Positions 44,276 through 53,148 are shown, counted from the first letter of the stretch. The stretch is 64,000 nt of DNA from Paenibacillus vietnamensis (GCF_020169515.1 NZ_JAHMHW010000019.1:1-64000); one strand, 5' to 3'. Made by a program: numbers and translations. The notes: generated by a model not told the origin, from the sequence alone.

Positions 44276-45763
44276 ATGTCTACACCTACAGGTTTTATGG
44301 AATATCAACGCGAATTGCCGGCCGATCGCGACCCGCTCGAGCGGATCAAGGATTGGCAAGAATTTCATAAGCATTTTTCCGACGAACAGCTGAAGACGCA
44401 GGGAGCGCGCTGCATGGATTGCGGAACGCCTTACTGTCATACCGGCATGGAACTTGCAGGTTCTGTTTCCGGCTGTCCGGTGAACAATCTGATTCCGGAA
44501 TGGAATAATTTGATTTACCGCGGATTATGGCGCGAAGCGCTTGACCGTCTTCATAAAACGAACAATTTCCCGGAGTTTACGGGACGTGTATGTCCTGCTC
44601 CTTGCGAAGGCTCATGTACAGTCGGCCTGATCGGCGATCCGGTTACGATCAAGACGATCGAACAAGCCATCATCGACCGCGGCTTCGAAGAAGGCTGGGT
44701 CGTACCGCAGCCGCCTAAAGTTCGCACAGGCAAGCGCGTTGCCGTTGTCGGCTCCGGCCCTGCAGGTATGGCGGCAGCCGCACAGCTGAACAAGGCTGGG
44801 CATTCCGTAACGGTTTACGAGCGTGCGGACCGGATCGGCGGCCTGCTTACTTACGGCATCCCGACGATGAAGCTTGAGAAGCATGTCGTACAGCGCCGCG
44901 TGGATTTGCTGACGGCCGAGGGCATCGATTTTGTTACCAATACTGAAATCGGCAAGGATATTTCGGGCCAAGAGCTCGTTGATAATTTCGATGCTGTCGT
45001 TCTCTGCGGCGGCGCAACGAAAGCCCGTGACGTCGAGATCGAAGGCCGCCATCTGAACGGCGTTCATATGGCGATGGACTACTTGAACGGTACGATCAAA
45101 AGCTACCTCGACTCCAATCTGGAGGACGGCAATTATATTTCGGCTAAAGACAAAGACGTCATCGTCATCGGCGGCGGCGATACAGGTACGGACTGCGTCG
45201 CTACGGCTCTTCGCCACGGCTGCAAATCCGTTACTCAATTCGGTACGCACGCGAAAGCGCCGCTTGTCCGCGACAACGTGAACAACCCTTGGCCGCAATT
45301 CCCGAACGTTTATACGCTTGATTATGCGCAAGAAGAAGCAAAAGCATTGTTCGGCGAAGATCCACGTGCCTTCTCCGTGCTTACGAAGAAATTCGTCGGC
45401 GACGAGAACGGCAACCTGAAGGAGCTCCACACCGTTCAAATCGAGCGTACGGTTGACGAAACCGGCCGCAAAATTTATAAAGAAATTCCGGGTACGGAAA
45501 AAGTATGGCCTGCGGATCTCGTATTTATCGCTGTCGGCTTCGAAGGGCCGGAAGCAGGCCTGATTCAGCAGATGGGGCTCGAGCAGGACCGCCGCTCGAA
45601 CGTGAAGGCGACTTACGGCAAATACACGACAAACGTCGACAAAGTGTTTGCTGCCGGCGACATGCGCCGCGGACAAAGCTTGGTCGTCTGGGCGATCAAC
45701 GAAGGACGCGAAGCAGCTCGCGAGGTTGACAAGTATCTGATGGGCAGCTCGATGCTCCCTTAA
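44276..45763 (+). CDS. gltD: Glutamate synthase, NADPH small (beta) subunit
   Basis: 495 residues. The N-terminal iron-sulfur region has cysteine clusters CMDCGTPYC, GCPVNN and CPAPCEGSC; then an FAD motif GSGPAGMAAA and an NADPH motif GGGDTGTDC. The beta subunit feeds electrons from NADPH to the large subunit that makes glutamate from glutamine and 2-oxoglutarate. The large subunit is not adjacent and not in this window. The ATG at 44276 has GGAGGA nine bases upstream; one at 44225 lacks a site. Confidence 0.94.
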   Translation: MSTPTGFMEYQRELPADRDPLERIKDWQEFHKHFSDEQLKTQGARCMDCGTPYCHTGMELAGSVSGCPVNNLIPEWNNLIYRGLWREALDRLHKTNNFPEFTGRVCPAPCEGSCTVGLIGDPVTIKTIEQAIIDRGFEEGWVVPQPPKVRTGKRVAVVGSGPAGMAAAAQLNKAGHSVTVYERADRIGGLLTYGIPTMKLEKHVVQRRVDLLTAEGIDFVTNTEIGKDISGQELVDNFDAVVLCGGATKARDVEIEGRHLNGVHMAMDYLNGTIKSYLDSNLEDGNYISAKDKDVIVIGGGDTGTDCVATALRHGCKSVTQFGTHAKAPLVRDNVNNPWPQFPNVYTLDYAQEEAKALFGEDPRAFSVLTKKFVGDENGNLKELHTVQIERTVDETGRKIYKEIPGTEKVWPADLVFIAVGFEGPEAGLIQQMGLEQDRRSNVKATYGKYTTNVDKVFAAGDMRRGQSLVVWAINEGREAAREVDKYLMGSSMLP

Positions 45764-45795
45764 TCGAATAAGAACAGTCAGCAAAGCATGCAGAG

Positions 45796-45818
45796 AAGCG
45801 CCTACGGGCGCTTTTCTT
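45796..45818 (+). terminator. Intrinsic terminator after gltD
   Basis: AAGCGCC-TACG-GGCGCTT followed by TTCTT. Confidence 0.8.
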
Positions 45819-45862
45819 GCTGAAAAAGCAAAGGAATCCCTAATCGGAGGAGGAGTTCATCC

Positions 45863-46183
45863 ATGATTAAATACGGGTTGGATCGCGTGACCGAGCTTAA
45901 GTTCGAATCGATTGATTCGAAGATCGAACGCAGGGACGAGCAGTGGATTGACATTACGCTTCGCTTCAAGCTTGCTCCGGGTACGGAGGCGCCTTCGGAT
46001 CTAATTGACTTTACGGCGCTTGTCATCTGTACGCTGAGCGGAACAATCGCCCAAATCGTGCCTCAGGACGAAGGCTGCGATTGCGAATATCAGTTTACGG
46101 TTGGAGAAAAGGAGCAGATCGCCGCATACATTAACCGGCCAGACATCCAAGCGGAGATCGAAAAACAGAGCTCCTCAACATAA
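45863..46183 (+). CDS. Small hypothetical protein
   Basis: 106 residues, no signal peptide or membrane segment. It has alternating beta-strand-like stretches and a CDC pair near residue 76 (DEGCDCEYQF). I do not recognise the family. AGGAGGAG lies upstream at normal spacing and codon use matches neighbours, so the gene is real. Confidence 0.75.
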   Translation: MIKYGLDRVTELKFESIDSKIERRDEQWIDITLRFKLAPGTEAPSDLIDFTALVICTLSGTIAQIVPQDEGCDCEYQFTVGEKEQIAAYINRPDIQAEIEKQSSST

Positions 46184-46232
46184 GGAAGCTTGTGGTAAAA
46201 TCGGATTGAGATGACGGAAGGGGAGAATCGTC

Positions 46233-47372
46233 ATGGCAACCGGGGAATCTTACGTTTTGTCACCGTCTGACGTCCGAAATATCCGCAGCTACATACAGTA
46301 CAAATATGCCGGAATGCCGCAGGAGCTGCTTGCGGAAATCGTCGCCGATGCTCTGAGCCGGATCATTCACAAGCGGCTTCCGGATTTCGGCACCGACGAA
46401 AGTAGAAGCATTACTAACGCAATTGTCCGAAGATCCGTTCTTGAACAGCAGAGGCCCGTCAGATCGGAGGATCTGCTCGCCGAATGCTTGCAGCTGGATC
46501 GAACGCGGCCCGACATTTTTGATGCACTGCACGAATGGGTGGAGGAGCATCTGCAAATACGCTGCCAGAAGCCTGTGATGCGCCGTCTTATGGACAAGCT
46601 TCAATCTGGAAAGTCGGAAGTGGGTGAAAATCCCGAGAGCCTCTGGGGGCAGCTGAGAGCGCTGCTGGAGGCCGAGGGTATGCAACCGGACAAAGTCGAA
46701 GCATCGGATACCACCGCAGCGGTGAAGCTGTACGAGTTTCGAATGCGCTCTGCCCGGGCAAAGAAAAGCGGACGAAACTTGACGATCGCCTACGGTATTC
46801 TGGGTTTGAGCCTATTATCGTCTAACTTGCTGTACGGCTGGTCGCTCGGGAAGCCCTCCGTGTCTATTCTTCAGCCGCCGGTTATGCTGAAACAAACGAA
46901 AGCTCCGGAGCCGAGTGTGGAAGGACTTCCTGCGGAGCTTAGATACCGCGAGGTTGACCTGGTCAGGCTGAACGGATATTTGGAGAAAAGATCGTCCGCT
47001 CTTGCGGAGTCGCCTTATTTTGCATCTATCGTGGATGCTGCGGCGGCCTTTGATATTCACCCGGCCCTGTTGTTTGCCATCACCGGACAGGAGCAGGCAT
47101 TCGTCCCGAAGTCGAACAAGCTGCACAAGAAAATTGCGAATAATCCTTTTAACGTGTTCCACAGCTGGAGAGAATTTAATACGACGATCGGGCAATCGTC
47201 CGAAATCGCGGCCAGAACGATCGTGAACTTAAGCAAAGGCAGACCCGAGGATACGGACCCGTTCACATGGATTAACCGCAAATACGCGGAAGACCCGAAT
47301 TGGGCGGACGGGGTACGTTCGATTTTCAAAGCCATAACGGCTTATTTGGAGAAGCCCGGCACTCATGAATAG
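46233..47372 (+). CDS. Membrane-anchored glucosaminidase-like protein
   Basis: 379 residues. A cytoplasmic N-terminal helical region (about 1-180), a single membrane segment (about 186-205) and an extracytoplasmic C-terminal domain (about 245-375). That domain has lysozyme-fold hallmarks of N-acetylglucosaminidases: Glu in AITGQEQAF, NNPFNVF and the late YAEDPNWADGV segment. The inferred role is peptidoglycan cutting or binding near the membrane. The large cytoplasmic domain is unusual for such enzymes. Ribosome site GAAGGGGAG. Confidence 0.65.
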   Translation: MATGESYVLSPSDVRNIRSYIQYKYAGMPQELLAEIVADALSRIIHKRLPDFGTDESRSITNAIVRRSVLEQQRPVRSEDLLAECLQLDRTRPDIFDALHEWVEEHLQIRCQKPVMRRLMDKLQSGKSEVGENPESLWGQLRALLEAEGMQPDKVEASDTTAAVKLYEFRMRSARAKKSGRNLTIAYGILGLSLLSSNLLYGWSLGKPSVSILQPPVMLKQTKAPEPSVEGLPAELRYREVDLVRLNGYLEKRSSALAESPYFASIVDAAAAFDIHPALLFAITGQEQAFVPKSNKLHKKIANNPFNVFHSWREFNTTIGQSSEIAARTIVNLSKGRPEDTDPFTWINRKYAEDPNWADGVRSIFKAITAYLEKPGTHE

Positions 47373-47449
47373 ACGAATTCAGCCCTTTGTTTTGCTTCAC
47401 GGCAGGGGACTGATTAATGGCATTAATCTTTTGAAGGGGCGATTATCTT

Positions 47450-49708
47450 TTGAAGACGTTAATCATTGCGGAAAAACCGGACATGGGGCGAAATATTGCT
47501 GCCGCAATCGATCCTAAAGCAAAAAATCACCGTTCCTATCTAGAAGGGGAAAATTATATTATTACGTGGGCGATCGGCCATTTGATCGGCTTGGCCGAGC
47601 CGGACGCTTATGACAATAAATACAAAAAATGGAACATAAATGATCTCCCGATTATTCCCTCGCAATTTAAGCTCGTGCCTAACCCGAAGACGCTGGAACA
47701 GCTTAAGGTCATTAAAGAATTGGCAAAGCGGTGCAGTCTGCTTGTCAATTCATGCGATGCCGGGCGCGAAGGCCAATATATATTTTCGCTTATTCAGCGT
47801 CATCTGAAGCTGAGTCAACCGGTCAAGCGGCTTTGGATTTCCGATCTGACGCCGGAGACGATCCGCAAGGGGTTTGACGAGCTGCGGGAAGGTGCGGATT
47901 ATGACAACCTGACTCGTGCCGCTACCGCACGAAGCGAAGCGGATTGGCTGATCGGGATGAACGGTTCCCGCGCTTTTACGACGAAGCATAATGTTTTGCT
48001 GTCGGTAGGCCGGGTGCAGACACCGGTGCTGGCGCTGATTTATGACCGGCAGAAGCAGATTGAAGCGTTCTCTTCGCTCAAGTTTTTTGAGCTGGAGGGG
48101 CATTTTACACAGGGTGAGGTCACTTATCGCGGCATGTGGCAAGGGGAGCGCATGACCGATCCGGAAAAGGCAAATGCTCTGGCCGCCAAGGTGAAAGGAA
48201 AAGCCGGACGGATTGCATCTTATGAAATAAAGGATACGAAGGAATATCCGTTTAAACTTTACGATTTGACGCTTCTTCAGCGCGAAGCGAATGGAAAATT
48301 CGGTTTTTCAGCGAAAAAAACGCTGGATACCGCACAAGCGCTATATGAAAAGCACAAAGTCATCTCGTACCCGAGAACGAACTCCAATTACGTAACCGAG
48401 CAGAACATCCCGGAAATGCACCGTACTTTGCAAGCTTTGCAGGGCACGTCATATGATGAGTTCGTGAAAGGCGCAAGCAGAGGACTCGTGCATAAAGGAA
48501 ACAAGTTTGTCTGCAACCCGGCCAAGGTAGAGGATCACCATGCGATTCTGCCGACCAACCGCAAAGCAAGCGGGCTCAGCGCCGATGAACAGAAGCTGTA
48601 CGATTTGATTGTGAGACGGTTTCTGTCGCAGTTTTATCCGGCTGCTGAGTATAAGGTGCATACGGTCATGACGGAAGTAGAGGAAGAGCTGTTCAAAACG
48701 ACCGTCAAAGAGCTGCTAAGCTTGGGCTGGAAAGTCATTTACGCGGATCAGAAGAAGGAGAAGCCGAAGTCTTCCGTCAAAAGCAAAGAGAAAGAGGATG
48801 CTGAGGAAGAAGAGGAAGAAGTCAGCGAGCCATTCTCCATTCTTGCGAGCGAAGGTGTGGTATGCTCGGATGCGGCCGTCAAAGAAAAGGATACCCAGCC
48901 TCCGAAGCATTATACGGAAGGAACACTTCTGAAAGCGATGGAAAGCGCCGGAAAGCAAATTGAAGACGAGGATTTGCGCGATGCCATGAAGGATTCCGGC
49001 CTGGGTACGCCTGCCACGCGGGCCGCTACAATCGAAAGGCTGAAAAACGTCGGCTACGTGGAAATGCAGGGTAAAAAAATCATGATTACGCAGAAAGGGC
49101 GAACAGCGATCGAGCTGATCCGCAGAGCGGGCATCGATTTGCTTACTTCGCCGGAAATGACCGGCCTCTGGGAGCGCCGCTTGAACGAAATCGCAAGAGG
49201 TGCGGCTTCGAACGAGCAGTTTATGGACAACGTCAAAAAATTTGCAACTATGATCGTCGACAAAGTCCGCCTGCAGCAGCGCGCCGACAAAACTTCGTTT
49301 GAATCCGACTCCCCGTCAAAGGGGAAATCCGGGCAGGCAAAAGCATCCGCCGCTACTGGAAGCAAATCTCCCAGGTCTAAATTGCCTGCGGCTGCAAAGA
49401 CCAAACAGAGCGCAGCTGCAGCAGATACGGATGGACCCGTGCTGCTTGCAGCCTGTCCGCGTCCCGGCTGCGGAGGATCATTATTCATGGGGCGTAAAGG
49501 CTACGGCTGCTCCAATTATAAAGAAGGCTGCAAATTTGTCATTTGGAAACAAAGCTTCGGACGAAGCTTGACGGATTCGCAGGTAAAGGCGCTGGCAGAA
49601 AAAGGGAAAACCGCGAAGCTCAAGCTCGTGTTAGAGGACGGCAATCCGACCGAAGGCAAAATCGTTGTAAAAAATATCGAAACCGGCGAGCTTGCCGTTG
49701 AGCAATAA
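47450..49708 (+). CDS. topB: DNA topoisomerase III
   Basis: 752 residues, a type IA topoisomerase. The TOPRIM domain holds EKPDMGRNIA and DAGREGQ; the active-site Tyr307 is in ISYPRTNSNYV. After an acidic insertion (about 440-465) and an Ala/Lys/Ser-rich linker (about 615-655) comes a zinc-ribbon-like tail with CPRPGCGG and GCSNYKEGC. It relaxes and decatenates DNA through single-strand passage. TTG start behind GAAGGGGCG. Confidence 0.95.
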   Translation: MKTLIIAEKPDMGRNIAAAIDPKAKNHRSYLEGENYIITWAIGHLIGLAEPDAYDNKYKKWNINDLPIIPSQFKLVPNPKTLEQLKVIKELAKRCSLLVNSCDAGREGQYIFSLIQRHLKLSQPVKRLWISDLTPETIRKGFDELREGADYDNLTRAATARSEADWLIGMNGSRAFTTKHNVLLSVGRVQTPVLALIYDRQKQIEAFSSLKFFELEGHFTQGEVTYRGMWQGERMTDPEKANALAAKVKGKAGRIASYEIKDTKEYPFKLYDLTLLQREANGKFGFSAKKTLDTAQALYEKHKVISYPRTNSNYVTEQNIPEMHRTLQALQGTSYDEFVKGASRGLVHKGNKFVCNPAKVEDHHAILPTNRKASGLSADEQKLYDLIVRRFLSQFYPAAEYKVHTVMTEVEEELFKTTVKELLSLGWKVIYADQKKEKPKSSVKSKEKEDAEEEEEEVSEPFSILASEGVVCSDAAVKEKDTQPPKHYTEGTLLKAMESAGKQIEDEDLRDAMKDSGLGTPATRAATIERLKNVGYVEMQGKKIMITQKGRTAIELIRRAGIDLLTSPEMTGLWERRLNEIARGAASNEQFMDNVKKFATMIVDKVRLQQRADKTSFESDSPSKGKSGQAKASAATGSKSPRSKLPAAAKTKQSAAAADTDGPVLLAACPRPGCGGSLFMGRKGYGCSNYKEGCKFVIWKQSFGRSLTDSQVKALAEKGKTAKLKLVLEDGNPTEGKIVVKNIETGELAVEQ

Positions 49709-49712
49709 CGAA

Positions 49713-49756
49713 GGGGCAGTCCCGAGCATCAGCCAAGATGCTTTCGGGACTGCCCC
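49713..49756. terminator. Bidirectional terminator-like hairpin
   Basis: GGGGCAGTCCCGA (49713-49725) and TCGGGACTGCCCC (49744-49756) pair perfectly, with an inner GCATC/GATGC stem, between convergent genes. The T-run is weak. Confidence 0.75.
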
Positions 49757-49774
49757 TATTTGCTAGGCAGCCGC

Positions 49775-50509
49775 TCAACGATTCACGTATTGATGAATCG
49801 TATCAGGAACGTCCTTCAAGTGATCCAGAGTAAAAAATGCGCCTTTCGGCTCCACATCGATCTGAACCACATTGTATTCCCATTCCGTTTGAGCGCGCAT
49901 GTGTATGGCGTGAATGCCGGCCGTAAGAGCAGGAACGACGTCCGTACGGATCGAGTTGCCGATCATCCAGGTCATGTCGCGCTTAAAAGTCCCGCTCGAC
50001 AAAATGTCCTCCAGCGCTTCGTTGTTCTTCAGCCGCCGGATATAGATCCGAGAATCGAAGTATCGTTCCAGCTGCAGCTTCTCGATCTTGCGCCGCTGAA
50101 TCGGCAATTCGCCGCCTGTATATAAATGAAGCTCATGTCCTGCCTCTGCAAGCGAATACAGTGTCTGTTCCATGTTCGGGTAAGGCTCCGTATCATGCTC
50201 ATAGACGCTTAACCCGAGCTTCCATAAGAAGTTTTCTTCGGTGACGGAGCGTTTGCGTCCGGTGAGATCGGAGAAGTAAATGTACGTATCGACAAAAGAT
50301 TGTGGAAAATGCTCGCTCTTGAATCCGAACACAGCAACTCCCGCGATATCAATTTCCGTCTGCTTGTCACGGATGGCTTTCTCGGTAACGAGGGCGTTGC
50401 CGCCAAACCAAGTTGTCATCGCATCTACAAACTGATCGACGACCATGTAGAAGTACTTGTTGCAGTGAATGAGGGTGTCGTCCAAATCGAACATGATTTG
50501 CTGCTTCAT
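49775..50509 (-). CDS. HAD-superfamily hydrolase
   Basis: 244 residues. Motif I FDLDDTLIHC, motif II Thr in LYTGGE, Lys in the following segment and motif IV GNSIRTDVVPAL. The acid in motif IV is Asp in IRTD. Substrate unknown. The ATG at 50509 has AAGGAG eight bases upstream; the ATG six bases earlier is too close to it. Confidence 0.85.
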   Translation of the reverse strand: MKQQIMFDLDDTLIHCNKYFYMVVDQFVDAMTTWFGGNALVTEKAIRDKQTEIDIAGVAVFGFKSEHFPQSFVDTYIYFSDLTGRKRSVTEENFLWKLGLSVYEHDTEPYPNMEQTLYSLAEAGHELHLYTGGELPIQRRKIEKLQLERYFDSRIYIRRLKNNEALEDILSSGTFKRDMTWMIGNSIRTDVVPALTAGIHAIHMRAQTEWEYNVVQIDVEPKGAFFTLDHLKDVPDTIHQYVNR

Positions 50510-50606
50510 AGTCATGTCTCCTTTTACGGAAGTGAAATCTGTATGATCAATCTACCGCAAAAGAAGGGGCCGAGTCAATGTGGCGAAAATGTGACTGCGC
50601 AGAATT

Positions 50607-50636
50607 ACATAGCGGTACCGCCTAATCCGCATACTG
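50607..50636 (+). promoter_or_regulatory. Possible forespore-type promoter of the 45-codon gene
   Basis: CATACTG (50630-50636) and ACATA 18 bases upstream resemble sigma-G/F -10 and -35 elements. A GCGGTACCGC palindrome lies between them. Weak evidence. Confidence 0.25.
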
Positions 50637-50656
50637 TTAATGTGGAGGTGATTAGA

Positions 50657-50794
50657 ATGGCAAAGGATAAAAGCGGAAAATCCGGGGGTCATCGCAATCA
50701 TACAAGCGTCAGCGAGCACGTTAGGACTCTGTCAGCCGAAAAATTCGCGAAGCGGCCGCCGAGCTTGAATGAAATCGACAAACAGCAGCAGTAG
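50657..50794 (+). CDS. Small basic hypothetical protein, 45 residues
   Basis: Hydrophilic, Lys/Ser/Gly-rich N-terminus (MAKDKSGKSGGHRNH) and a helical second half, no membrane segment. It has a very strong ribosome site (GGAGGTGATT) seven to eight bases before ATG, which makes it likely to be expressed. I do not recognise a family; size and composition would suit a spore or DNA-associated protein, but that is a guess. Confidence 0.65.
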   Translation: MAKDKSGKSGGHRNHTSVSEHVRTLSAEKFAKRPPSLNEIDKQQQ

Positions 50795-50835
50795 CGGCTG
50801 TTCGAAATGAATGAGGAGAGGGTCTCCCCTCTCCC

Positions 50836-51060
50836 TTATGCATATTTGAGACGCGTTGCGTTTAATTGATTCTTAATGAAAGCAATCCGCTTGCGTACAT
50901 AAAAGTCCTTGCTGTCGCCCTTCAAATCCTTTGGAGTGATCACCTCCTCCGCAACATTGTCGATAATAACGAGCCGGCCGTCAGAGTAAAACTTGAAGGT
51001 CAGGTCCCGCCAAGGGCGTACTTTCTCTACGTAACGGAAATTTTCGCAGCTCATATTCAT
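50836..51060 (-). CDS. Small protein of unknown function under LexA control
   Basis: 74 residues (MNMSCENFRYVEKVRPWR...), mixed strand and helix, basic C-terminus (YVRKRIAFIKNQLNATRLK), no membrane segment or export signal. I recognise no family. AAGGAGG lies ten bases before the ATG at 51060. Its promoter carries two near-consensus LexA boxes, one within the spacer and one downstream of -10, the same pattern as yneA. The inferred role is therefore in the SOS response, perhaps as a small modulator, but the product gives no direct clue. Confidence 0.75.
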   Translation of the reverse strand: MNMSCENFRYVEKVRPWRDLTFKFYSDGRLVIIDNVAEEVITPKDLKGDSKDFYVRKRIAFIKNQLNATRLKYA

Positions 51061-51102
51061 GGTGATCAAGCCTCCTTAAATAGGGTGAATTATTGTTCAT
51101 AG

Positions 51103-51152
51103 GGAACGTTTGTTCTTGTTTTTATTATAGCAAACATTTGTTCGTATGGAAA
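51103..51152 (-). promoter_or_regulatory. SOS promoter with two LexA boxes
   Basis: On the minus strand: -35 TTTCCA (51147-51152), 17-base spacer, -10 TATAAT (51124-51129). Box 1, CGAACAAATGTTTG (51131-51144), fills the spacer; box 2, AGAACAAACGTTCC (51103-51116), covers the start-site region. Each matches CGAACRNRYGTTYC at 13 of 14 positions. A separate plus-strand promoter (TTGTTT 51160-51165, TAGAAT 51183-51188) for the ABC gene lies outside both boxes. Confidence 0.85.
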
Positions 51153-51218
51153 CTGTTTTTTGTTTCACGTAAACTAGATTCATAGAATCGATTGCTGCTA
51201 ACAGAAGGAGCGCGGAAT

Positions 51219-51944
51219 ATGATCAGAATAAAAGGCTTAACCAAACGGATTCCGGGAGGGCCGAAGGTGCTGGACGACATTTCCTTCGAGGCTTATCCCG
51301 GCGACTTTATCGCGATAAAGGGAGACAGCGGAAGCGGCAAGTCGATGCTGCTGAAATGTCTCGCCCTTCAGGAAAAATGGACCTCCGGCACTTACCAGTT
51401 TGAAGGCAAGGATGTGTTTAAGGAAGGCTTAAAGGGCAGATTCAAGCTCAAGCAACAGGTAGCCTACATAGAGGAAAAGCCGTTTTTGTTCCCGAACAAA
51501 TCGGGATTGAAAAATGTCATCATCGGCTCCGTATCGCAGACGCCGGCCTGGCGCAGATGGACGGGGATGATGCGCAGCGACGATTATATGGGAGCTATGG
51601 ATATGATCGAGAAGCGCGGCCTGATCGACAAAGCGCATCAAAAGGCCAGCACGCTGAGCGGCGGGGAGAAGCAGCGGATGGCGGTTGCAAGAGCGCTCGT
51701 CCACGGAGCCAAGGTGATCGCGGCCGACGAGCCGGTTGCAGGGCTGGACCCGCATACCGCCGATCAGGTTTTGAGCGATTTGAAAGCGCTGTGCAAGGAG
51801 CAAGGGGTTATCGTAATCGCAGTCATGCATCAGGGCGACTGGGCCGAGCGGTTTGCCGATCGAATACTCGGTCTGAACAAAGGGAAGCTCGTGCTGGACG
51901 TTCGAGGCAGACGTCTGACCGAGCGGGAGAAGTCGCTGCTGTGA
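51219..51944 (+). CDS. ABC transporter ATP-binding protein, PhnC-like
   Basis: 241 residues: Walker A GDSGSGKS, signature LSGGEKQRMAVARAL, Walker B VIAADEPVAGLD and switch His in AVMHQGD. It most resembles the ATPases of phosphonate-type importers, but no permease or binding-protein gene is near. The ATG at 51219 has AAGGAG eight bases upstream. It overlaps the following GNAT gene by four bases (GTGA), so the two are coupled. Confidence 0.85.
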   Translation: MIRIKGLTKRIPGGPKVLDDISFEAYPGDFIAIKGDSGSGKSMLLKCLALQEKWTSGTYQFEGKDVFKEGLKGRFKLKQQVAYIEEKPFLFPNKSGLKNVIIGSVSQTPAWRRWTGMMRSDDYMGAMDMIEKRGLIDKAHQKASTLSGGEKQRMAVARALVHGAKVIAADEPVAGLDPHTADQVLSDLKALCKEQGVIVIAVMHQGDWAERFADRILGLNKGKLVLDVRGRRLTEREKSLL

Positions 51945-52456
51945 ACGAGGTCATAGAATTGCGCCCGATTCAAGAACAGGAGCTGGAATCTGCGATCGCG
52001 CTCGAGCAGCGCTGCTATCCGCCGGAGGCAGCCGCTGAACTTGCCGGCTTCGTTCACCGGTTTCGGAAGTACGGTCCGTTTTTCTGGAGCGCCTGGTCAG
52101 GTGAGCGTTTGATCGGCATCGCCAACGGGATTCGGACCGACCAAACGTCCTGCGGCGACGAAATGAAGGGCGAGCAAACGGACGACGGCAGCGGCAGCGG
52201 CTTTTGCGTGCTGACGGTGGCCGTTGATCCGGAATGGAGAGGCCGGGGGATCGGTGCCCGGCTTTTACGCATGCTCGTCAGCCAATGCGAGGCTTACGGC
52301 CTTGAAAGAATCATTTTGATGTGCGAGAAGCATTTGATTCCTTTTTATGAAGCGGAGAAATTCAGCCTGCACGGCGTATCGTCTTCCGCTCACGGTGGAA
52401 TCGAATGGTATGAAATGAGCCGGAGTCTGCATAAGATGGAGCATCTGACCGAATAG
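51941..52456 (+). CDS. GNAT acetyltransferase
   Basis: 171 residues. The acetyl-CoA-binding strand and loop is VLTVAVDPEWRGRGIGARLL (about 88-107); the later EKHLIPFYEAEKF is typical of the fold. Start GTG at 51941, eight bases after GGGAGAAG, overlapping the ABC ATPase stop. The substrate is unknown. Confidence 0.82.
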   Translation: MNEVIELRPIQEQELESAIALEQRCYPPEAAAELAGFVHRFRKYGPFFWSAWSGERLIGIANGIRTDQTSCGDEMKGEQTDDGSGSGFCVLTVAVDPEWRGRGIGARLLRMLVSQCEAYGLERIILMCEKHLIPFYEAEKFSLHGVSSSAHGGIEWYEMSRSLHKMEHLTE

Positions 52457-52471
52457 GAAGGTGCCTTCGTC

Positions 52472-53083
52472 ATGCCGTTTCAAGCACCCGTCGTCATCCA
52501 GACGACCAAAGCCGCTTTTCCGAAAGCGGAGCTGTACATGCCGCACGTAAGCGGAGGCCCCAGCAGCGCTGCGGACCGGACGATAAACGCGAAAATCCAT
52601 GCAACCGTTCAGAAGCTCGTCAACAGTCAAGGCTCGCTTGAGGACCCGCGTGCGGAGATGCTTGGGCATTTTGAACAGAAGACCAACGAAAAGGATGTGC
52701 TCAGCCTATCGTTGTTCAACTACGCATACACCGGCGGCGCCCATGGGCTTACGCTCCAGGAATCGCTTACATTTAAGCAGTCGACGGGCCAAACCTATAC
52801 GCTGGCCCAGCTCTTCAAGCCCGGCTCCGATTACGTGAAACGGATCAGCGCGATTGTCAGCGCCCAAATTGCGGCCAGAGCGATCGATACGCTGGAGCCT
52901 TTCAAGGAGATCCGCCCGGATCAGGATTTTTACGTTGCCGACCGCTCGCTCGTGATCTATTTTCAGCTGTATGAGCTTGCGGCTTATGTTTACGGGTTTC
53001 TATATTTCCCGATATCGGTCTACGAGCTGCAGGATATCGTGAACGAAGAAGGCCCGCTTGGCCCGATGCTTGTCAACGATTAA
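52472..53083 (+). CDS. DUF3298-type protein, RsiV-like domain without membrane anchor
   Basis: 203 residues. The segment SLFNYAYTGGAHGLTLQESLTFKQSTGQTYTL is the hallmark of the DUF4163/DUF3298 pair found in the outer part of RsiV, the lysozyme-binding anti-sigma factor, and in the deacetylase PdaC. In those it follows a membrane segment; here there is neither signal peptide nor TM helix, so the protein appears cytosolic. AGGAAGGTG precedes the ATG. Ends at a terminator. Confidence 0.75.
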   Translation: MPFQAPVVIQTTKAAFPKAELYMPHVSGGPSSAADRTINAKIHATVQKLVNSQGSLEDPRAEMLGHFEQKTNEKDVLSLSLFNYAYTGGAHGLTLQESLTFKQSTGQTYTLAQLFKPGSDYVKRISAIVSAQIAARAIDTLEPFKEIRPDQDFYVADRSLVIYFQLYELAAYVYGFLYFPISVYELQDIVNEEGPLGPMLVND

Positions 53084-53112
53084 GGCTGCAGAACGCCGGC
53101 GTTATCCGGTTT

Positions 53113-53148
53113 AGCTTCCATCCGAGAGGATGCGGAGCTTATTTTTTT
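53113..53148 (+). terminator. Intrinsic terminator after the DUF3298 gene
   Basis: AGCTTCCATCC pairs with GGATGCGGAGCT (one bulge, GAGA loop), followed by TATTTTTTT. Confidence 0.85.

Noticed and set aside
50836..51069. TTG start at 51069 for the LexA-controlled small gene
   Set aside because: The TTG lies one base after AAGGAGG, too close; ATG at 51060 has proper spacing.
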